From Peptococcaceae bacterium (lineage in GTDB: Bacteria > Bacillota > Peptococcia > DRI-13 > UBA5745), in contig JAISDM010000174.1 of NCBI GenBank assembly GCA_031264885.1, positions 1 through 24,325 on the forward strand: a DNA stretch of 24,325 bases, written 5' to 3'. A program made the position numbers and the translations under genes. Of the stretch, positions 21,249 through 24,325 are shown piece by piece. Numbering within the stretch: the stretch's first letter is position 1; the number at the start of each line of letters is the position of its first letter. The notes beneath the pieces are model-generated. The model was given only the letters and a program-made list of their open reading frames with translations, did no database searches and had not been told where the DNA came from.

Positions 21249-22135
21249 TTCTGATCATCGGCGGAACGTCCCAGGTGGGGCTGATGCTGGCGGATCTGCT
21301 CAACTCGGTTCATGAGCCTTTCCGCTGTCTGGTCCGGGAGAGCAGCCGCGTAGAAGCGCTGGAGGCCCGCGGGGCGGAATGGATATATGGGGACGCGGAC
21401 GATCCGGCGTCTTTGATCCAGGCGCTGGACGGGGTCGATTATTTGATCCATATCGCGGGATTGTGGAAAGCGGGACCGGCGCTGGACGCCTGCGAAGCGC
21501 TGGGGACGGTTGCGCGGGTCGTATTTGTAAGCTCCGCCAGCAGATTCACCAAGCTGGACAGCCGGGATCCGCGCGAACGGACGCTTGCCCGGTCTATGGC
21601 GGAGGCGGAGGACCGGATCAAGGCCAGCCGGGTGGACTGTGTGATTCTATGGGCGGCGATGATTTACGGGCTGCACCTGGACCGCAACATCCGGCAGGTG
21701 ATCCATTGGATGCGCAAATGGCCGGTTTATCCCAACTTCGGGCTGGGGCGGGGTTTGAAGAATCCCGTGTACGCCGGGGATGTGGCCTGGGCCGCCTGGA
21801 AGTGTACGTTGCGCGCGGATTTGCCCCGCAGGGAATACATAATCGCGGGGAAGCGGCCGATTCGCCAAAAAGCCTTGCTGTCCGCCATCCGCGCGGCTTT
21901 GGGGAGACGCGTCTGGCTGGCGCCGGTTCCCGTCTGGCTGGGGTACGCGGGTGTGTTTCTGTATCGGAGGCTGTATCCGGATACCCACATCAATTACGCC
22001 ATGGTCAGCCGGATCAATGAAAATTCCGCGCACATCAGCGTCGCCGCCGCGGAGGATTTTGGCTATGATCCGCTGCCCTTTGAGACGGGGATTCTCAGGC
22101 AGGTAGAGCATTTGAAACGGATCGGGGAACTGTAG
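21245..22135 (+). CDS. Atypical extended SDR (NAD-dependent epimerase/dehydratase-like)
   Basis: The 296-residue protein has an N-terminal Rossmann motif GGTSQVG (6-12), GDADDPASL after the second strand, VVFVSSASRF at the catalytic-strand position and AAMIYG, all usual for extended SDRs of the 3-beta-HSD/epimerase type. The usual catalytic Tyr-x-x-x-Lys is not found; the matching stretch reads LARSMAEAEDRIK, so it may be an atypical or non-catalytic NAD(P)-binding member. ATG 21245 overlaps the glycosyltransferase stop; longer readings upstream lie inside that gene. The context suggests modification of a sugar nucleotide or lipid-linked sugar. Confidence 0.85.
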   Translation: MILIIGGTSQVGLMLADLLNSVHEPFRCLVRESSRVEALEARGAEWIYGDADDPASLIQALDGVDYLIHIAGLWKAGPALDACEALGTVARVVFVSSASRFTKLDSRDPRERTLARSMAEAEDRIKASRVDCVILWAAMIYGLHLDRNIRQVIHWMRKWPVYPNFGLGRGLKNPVYAGDVAWAAWKCTLRADLPRREYIIAGKRPIRQKALLSAIRAALGRRVWLAPVPVWLGYAGVFLYRRLYPDTHINYAMVSRINENSAHISVAAAEDFGYDPLPFETGILRQVEHLKRIGEL

Positions 22136-22164
22136 CCGTATCGCCGGCTCAAAGGAGGACGCCC

Positions 22165-23169
22165 ATGAGTATTTTGATCAAACAAGCCGTACGGGGAGCC
22201 ATTGTGATGTTTCTGGACGCGTGGCTGATTTTATTCGCGTTTTTGCTGGCGTACATGATACGCTTCGACCTGTCCGTGCATCTGATCGAAACCAATTTCT
22301 TGCCTGAGTTTGCTGAAAGTATGCCGAAGCTGGCTGTTCTGTCCATTGTGATCAAGCTGGTTTGTTTCCGGTGGTTCGGGCTGTACCAGATCATATGGCA
22401 ACAGGCCGGTATGGGCGAACTGAAACGGGTCGCCCAGGCGTCCCTGGTGGGCAACGTGCTGATGCTGGGGCTGGTTTTTGTAACCAGGACGCCGGTCCCC
22501 AGGAGTATTTTTGTGATCACGTTTTTTCTGGACGCCTCTTTTGTCATGGGGGTGCGGCTGGCCTATTGGTGGGCACGGCGGCGCCTGAAAGGGATGCCGA
22601 TGCCGTCGGACGCGCTCCGGGTTCTGATCGTCGGACGCGGGGATGAGGTTCCGGCTGTGATTGACGAGATGCGCCGGCATCAGGAATGGAGTTACCTGCC
22701 CATCGCTGTCGTGGACGAACAGGAAAACCCGTCAAATAAGAAGGTTCAGGGTGTGCCGGTCCTGGGCGGGCCCCGAAGGATCCCTTACTTGGTTCAAATT
22801 CACGGGATCCAGATCATTCTGATTCTGCTCCGTGATTTGACCAAGGAAAAATTGGAAGAAATATTCGACGACTGTGTTCCGGCGAACTGCCCGATCAAGG
22901 TGCTGGAGGGCGCAAAGAACGGACAAACAGGGGATCAGCCGCGGCCGGACGGCATCCGGGATATCCGGGACATCCGGGATATTCGAATGGACGATTTGCC
23001 CGCGGATTCTGTTTGCCGGCTGACTTTGGAAATGGAGGCCATAAACCGGGGAGGTGAGATTGTGCTGCTGGACATGGGCAAGCCGGTGAAACTTGAGGAT
23101 CTGAGCCGTTTTTTCGCGATTAAGTCGGCGGTATTGGAGGAAAAAACAGAGAGGAGCAATGAATCATGA
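22165..23169 (+). CDS. FlaA1/WbpM-like membrane protein lacking the epimerase domain
   Basis: The 334-residue protein starts like a membrane-bound polysaccharide epimerase/dehydratase (CapD/FlaA1/WbpM type): four transmembrane helices (about 13-32, 54-78, 91-107, 115-136), then a CoA-binding-like Rossmann domain (RVLIVGRGDEV, about 152-250; the third glycine of GxGxxG is lost). The family is normally 600 residues or more, with an NAD-dependent catalytic domain next. Here the sequence passes through a GIRDIRDIRDIR repeat (263-274) and goes straight to RGGEIVLLDMGKPVKLEDLSR (296-316), which in full-length relatives lies after the catalytic core. About 250-300 residues are therefore missing, and it should not be catalytic. 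The reading frame is intact, with AGGAGG upstream. It may be a deletion product or a retained regulatory/scaffold protein. Confidence 0.82.
   Translation: MSILIKQAVRGAIVMFLDAWLILFAFLLAYMIRFDLSVHLIETNFLPEFAESMPKLAVLSIVIKLVCFRWFGLYQIIWQQAGMGELKRVAQASLVGNVLMLGLVFVTRTPVPRSIFVITFFLDASFVMGVRLAYWWARRRLKGMPMPSDALRVLIVGRGDEVPAVIDEMRRHQEWSYLPIAVVDEQENPSNKKVQGVPVLGGPRRIPYLVQIHGIQIILILLRDLTKEKLEEIFDDCVPANCPIKVLEGAKNGQTGDQPRPDGIRDIRDIRDIRMDDLPADSVCRLTLEMEAINRGGEIVLLDMGKPVKLEDLSRFFAIKSAVLEEKTERSNES
22951..22986 (+). repeat. Four-unit 9-bp tandem repeat encoding (D/G)IR
   Basis: Four consecutive 9-mers close to GAYATCCGG (starts 22951, 22960, 22969, 22978) encode GIR-DIR-DIR-DIR. The units keep the reading frame. 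The repeat sits exactly at the junction where the epimerase domain is missing, so slippage or recombination here may have made the deletion. Confidence 0.85.
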
Positions 23170-24185
23170 AACAGTTTCGATTTGGAAGAACCAATTTGAT
23201 GGTCAGTCACTCCGGGTTTGGGGCGCTGCCCATTCAGCGGGTCAGCTTTGAGGAGGCCGCCGCTCTGCTGCGCCGGGCTTATGAGGCGGGGATCAATTTT
23301 TTTGACACGGCCAATATGTATTCGGACAGCGAGGCCAAAATCGGCGCGGCGCTCTCGGATGTCCGGGGGAACATTATGATCGCCACCAAGACCATGCTCG
23401 CCGGCCCTGAACGGATGATGAAGAATCTGGAAAACAGTCTGAAGATGATGAAAACGGATTACGTGGATCTTCTTCAGCTGCACAATCCGGACCGCGTCCC
23501 GATGCCCGGCGATGAGGACGGCGCTTACGAGATGCTGCTTCAGGCCAAACGGCAGGGCAAAGTCCGGTTCATCGGAGTGACGAATCACCGGCTGCGCCTG
23601 GCGAAACAGGCGGTGGAATCCGGGCATTATGATTCCCTTCAATTCCCGCTTTCCGTGCTTTCCTCCGACGCCGATCTGGGCCTGTCTGATTTGTGCAAGC
23701 GGCATGATATCGGTTTGATCGCCATGAAAGCCATGTCCGGCGGGCTGGTTCGGAGCGGGAAAATCGCCTTCGCGTTTTTGAGTCAGTATGACAATATTCT
23801 GCCCATCTGGGGCGTGCAGAGAATGAGTGAGCTGGAAGAGTTTCTGTCCTGCGAGGCGAATCCGCCGGAACTCAACGCGGAAACGCGGGCCGTGATCGAT
23901 GAGGACAGAAGCGCGTTAAAGGGGGCTTTTTGCCGGGGCTGCGGGTATTGTTTGCCATGTCCGGCAAATATACCGATCCCCACAGCCGCCAGGCTGTCTT
24001 TGTTGATGGCGAGATCGCCGGCGAAGCCTTTCCTGGGCAAGGAATGGCAGGCGGAAATGGACAAGATCGACGAATGTACCGCATGCCGGCATTGCAGCCA
24101 GAATTGCCCCTACGGGCTGGACACGCCGAAGCTGCTGAAAGAGGAAAAAATCAAGTATGACAAGGCGCTGGCCGCCCTGGCCTGA
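23166..24185 (+). CDS. Aldo/keto reductase with two C-terminal [4Fe-4S] sites
   Basis: The 339-residue protein has an aldo/keto reductase barrel with the catalytic tetrad visible: D47 and Y52 (FFDTANMYSD), K75 (IATKTM) and H106 (LQLHNP). A ferredoxin-like tail carries C256, C259, C262, C265 (CRGCGYCLPCP) and C304, C307, C310, C314 (CTACRHCSQNCP), enough for two [4Fe-4S] clusters. Proteins of this fused type are common in anaerobes and are thought to couple carbonyl reduction to ferredoxin-level electrons rather than only NAD(P)H. ATG 23166 overlaps the previous stop (ATGA). As the last gene of the glycosyltransferase operon it might reduce a keto-sugar intermediate, which is inference. A palindromic repeat follows the stop. 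Confidence 0.92.
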   Translation: MKQFRFGRTNLMVSHSGFGALPIQRVSFEEAAALLRRAYEAGINFFDTANMYSDSEAKIGAALSDVRGNIMIATKTMLAGPERMMKNLENSLKMMKTDYVDLLQLHNPDRVPMPGDEDGAYEMLLQAKRQGKVRFIGVTNHRLRLAKQAVESGHYDSLQFPLSVLSSDADLGLSDLCKRHDIGLIAMKAMSGGLVRSGKIAFAFLSQYDNILPIWGVQRMSELEEFLSCEANPPELNAETRAVIDEDRSALKGAFCRGCGYCLPCPANIPIPTAARLSLLMARSPAKPFLGKEWQAEMDKIDECTACRHCSQNCPYGLDTPKLLKEEKIKYDKALAALA

Positions 24186-24203
24186 ACCGCGCCTTGTCAA
24201 AGA

Positions 24204-24273
24204 CGGGCGGCAGAATGCCGCCCCAACCGATGCGGTACACACGGTACCCGTAGGGGCGGCATTCAGGCGCCCG
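24204..24273. repeat. Long GC-rich inverted repeat after the reductase gene
   Basis: A 21-bp arm (24204-24224) and its complement (24253-24273) match at 19 of 21 positions. The left arm is itself a palindrome (GGGCGGCAGAATGCCGCCC) and is identical to 11754-11774. The element could fold as a large hairpin and act as a terminator-like 3' structure, but no T-run follows. It appears to be a dispersed repeat. Confidence 0.7.
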
Positions 24274-24325
24274 GGAACCCGATCGCCATAAACATTGAGA
24301 ACCCGGCGGGCGGCCGGCCGGCAGC

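Noticed and set aside
22951..22986. CRISPR-like or regulatory repeat array
   Set aside because: The units are 9 bp with no spacers and keep the codon frame inside a gene. It is an in-frame tandem duplication.
1..24325. rRNA, tRNA, CRISPR array, replication origin or complete insertion sequence
   Set aside because: None was recognised on reading both strands. The only mobile-type elements seen are short non-coding palindromic repeats.

Overview
The window reads as chromosome from an anaerobic, fairly GC-rich bacterium, most plausibly a Firmicute (Clostridia or Negativicutes type). The reasons are strong AGGAGG-type ribosome binding sites, two oxygen-sensitive glycyl radical enzymes, lipoprotein-anchored solute-binding proteins, YesN-like AraC regulators and clostridial-looking sigma-A promoters. 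This placement is inference. No rRNA, tRNA or phylogenetic marker gene was seen.

Layout. (1) Positions 6-4408, minus strand, visibly AT-rich: a restriction-like defence operon made of a large N6-adenine DNA methyltransferase, a PD-(D/E)XK-type nuclease-like protein coupled to it by a 4-base overlap, and a Panacea (SocA-like) protein. It looks horizontally acquired. (2) Positions 4470-9452, plus strand: two tandem paralogous glycyl radical enzymes with intact radical Gly and active-site Cys-x-Glu, but no activating enzyme in the window. Their promoter overlaps the divergent promoter of the defence operon. A 161-bp palindromic MITE-like element follows the second enzyme directly. (3) Positions 9645-20320, plus strand: two AraC-regulator/solute-binding-lipoprotein pairs that look like a tandem duplication, then two FecCD-type permeases and a FecE-type ATPase, then three overlapping genes of the nitrogenase superfamily (NifH-like, NifD-like, NifK-like). 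(4) Positions 20388-24185, plus strand, behind a near-consensus promoter: a four-gene set with a family 2 glycosyltransferase, an atypical SDR, a membrane protein resembling a FlaA1/WbpM sugar epimerase that has lost its catalytic domain, and an aldo/keto reductase with two C-terminal [4Fe-4S] sites.

How it may work together. The most unusual part is region 3. The NifH-like protein keeps the P-loop and both cluster cysteines. The NifD-like protein keeps three cysteines, and the NifK-like protein keeps one, at the expected inter-subunit cluster position. The FeMo-cofactor cysteine is a serine and the cofactor histidine is not found. This resembles the dark-operative protochlorophyllide reductase design (3+1 ligation, substrate bound directly) rather than N2 fixation. 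Its position behind a siderophore/cobalamin/heme-class importer suggests reductive processing of an imported metal chelate or tetrapyrrole. The importer operon has DtxR/IdeR-like dyads near its promoters, which hints at iron control. Dispersed palindromic repeats occupy nearly every larger intergenic gap of regions 2-4.
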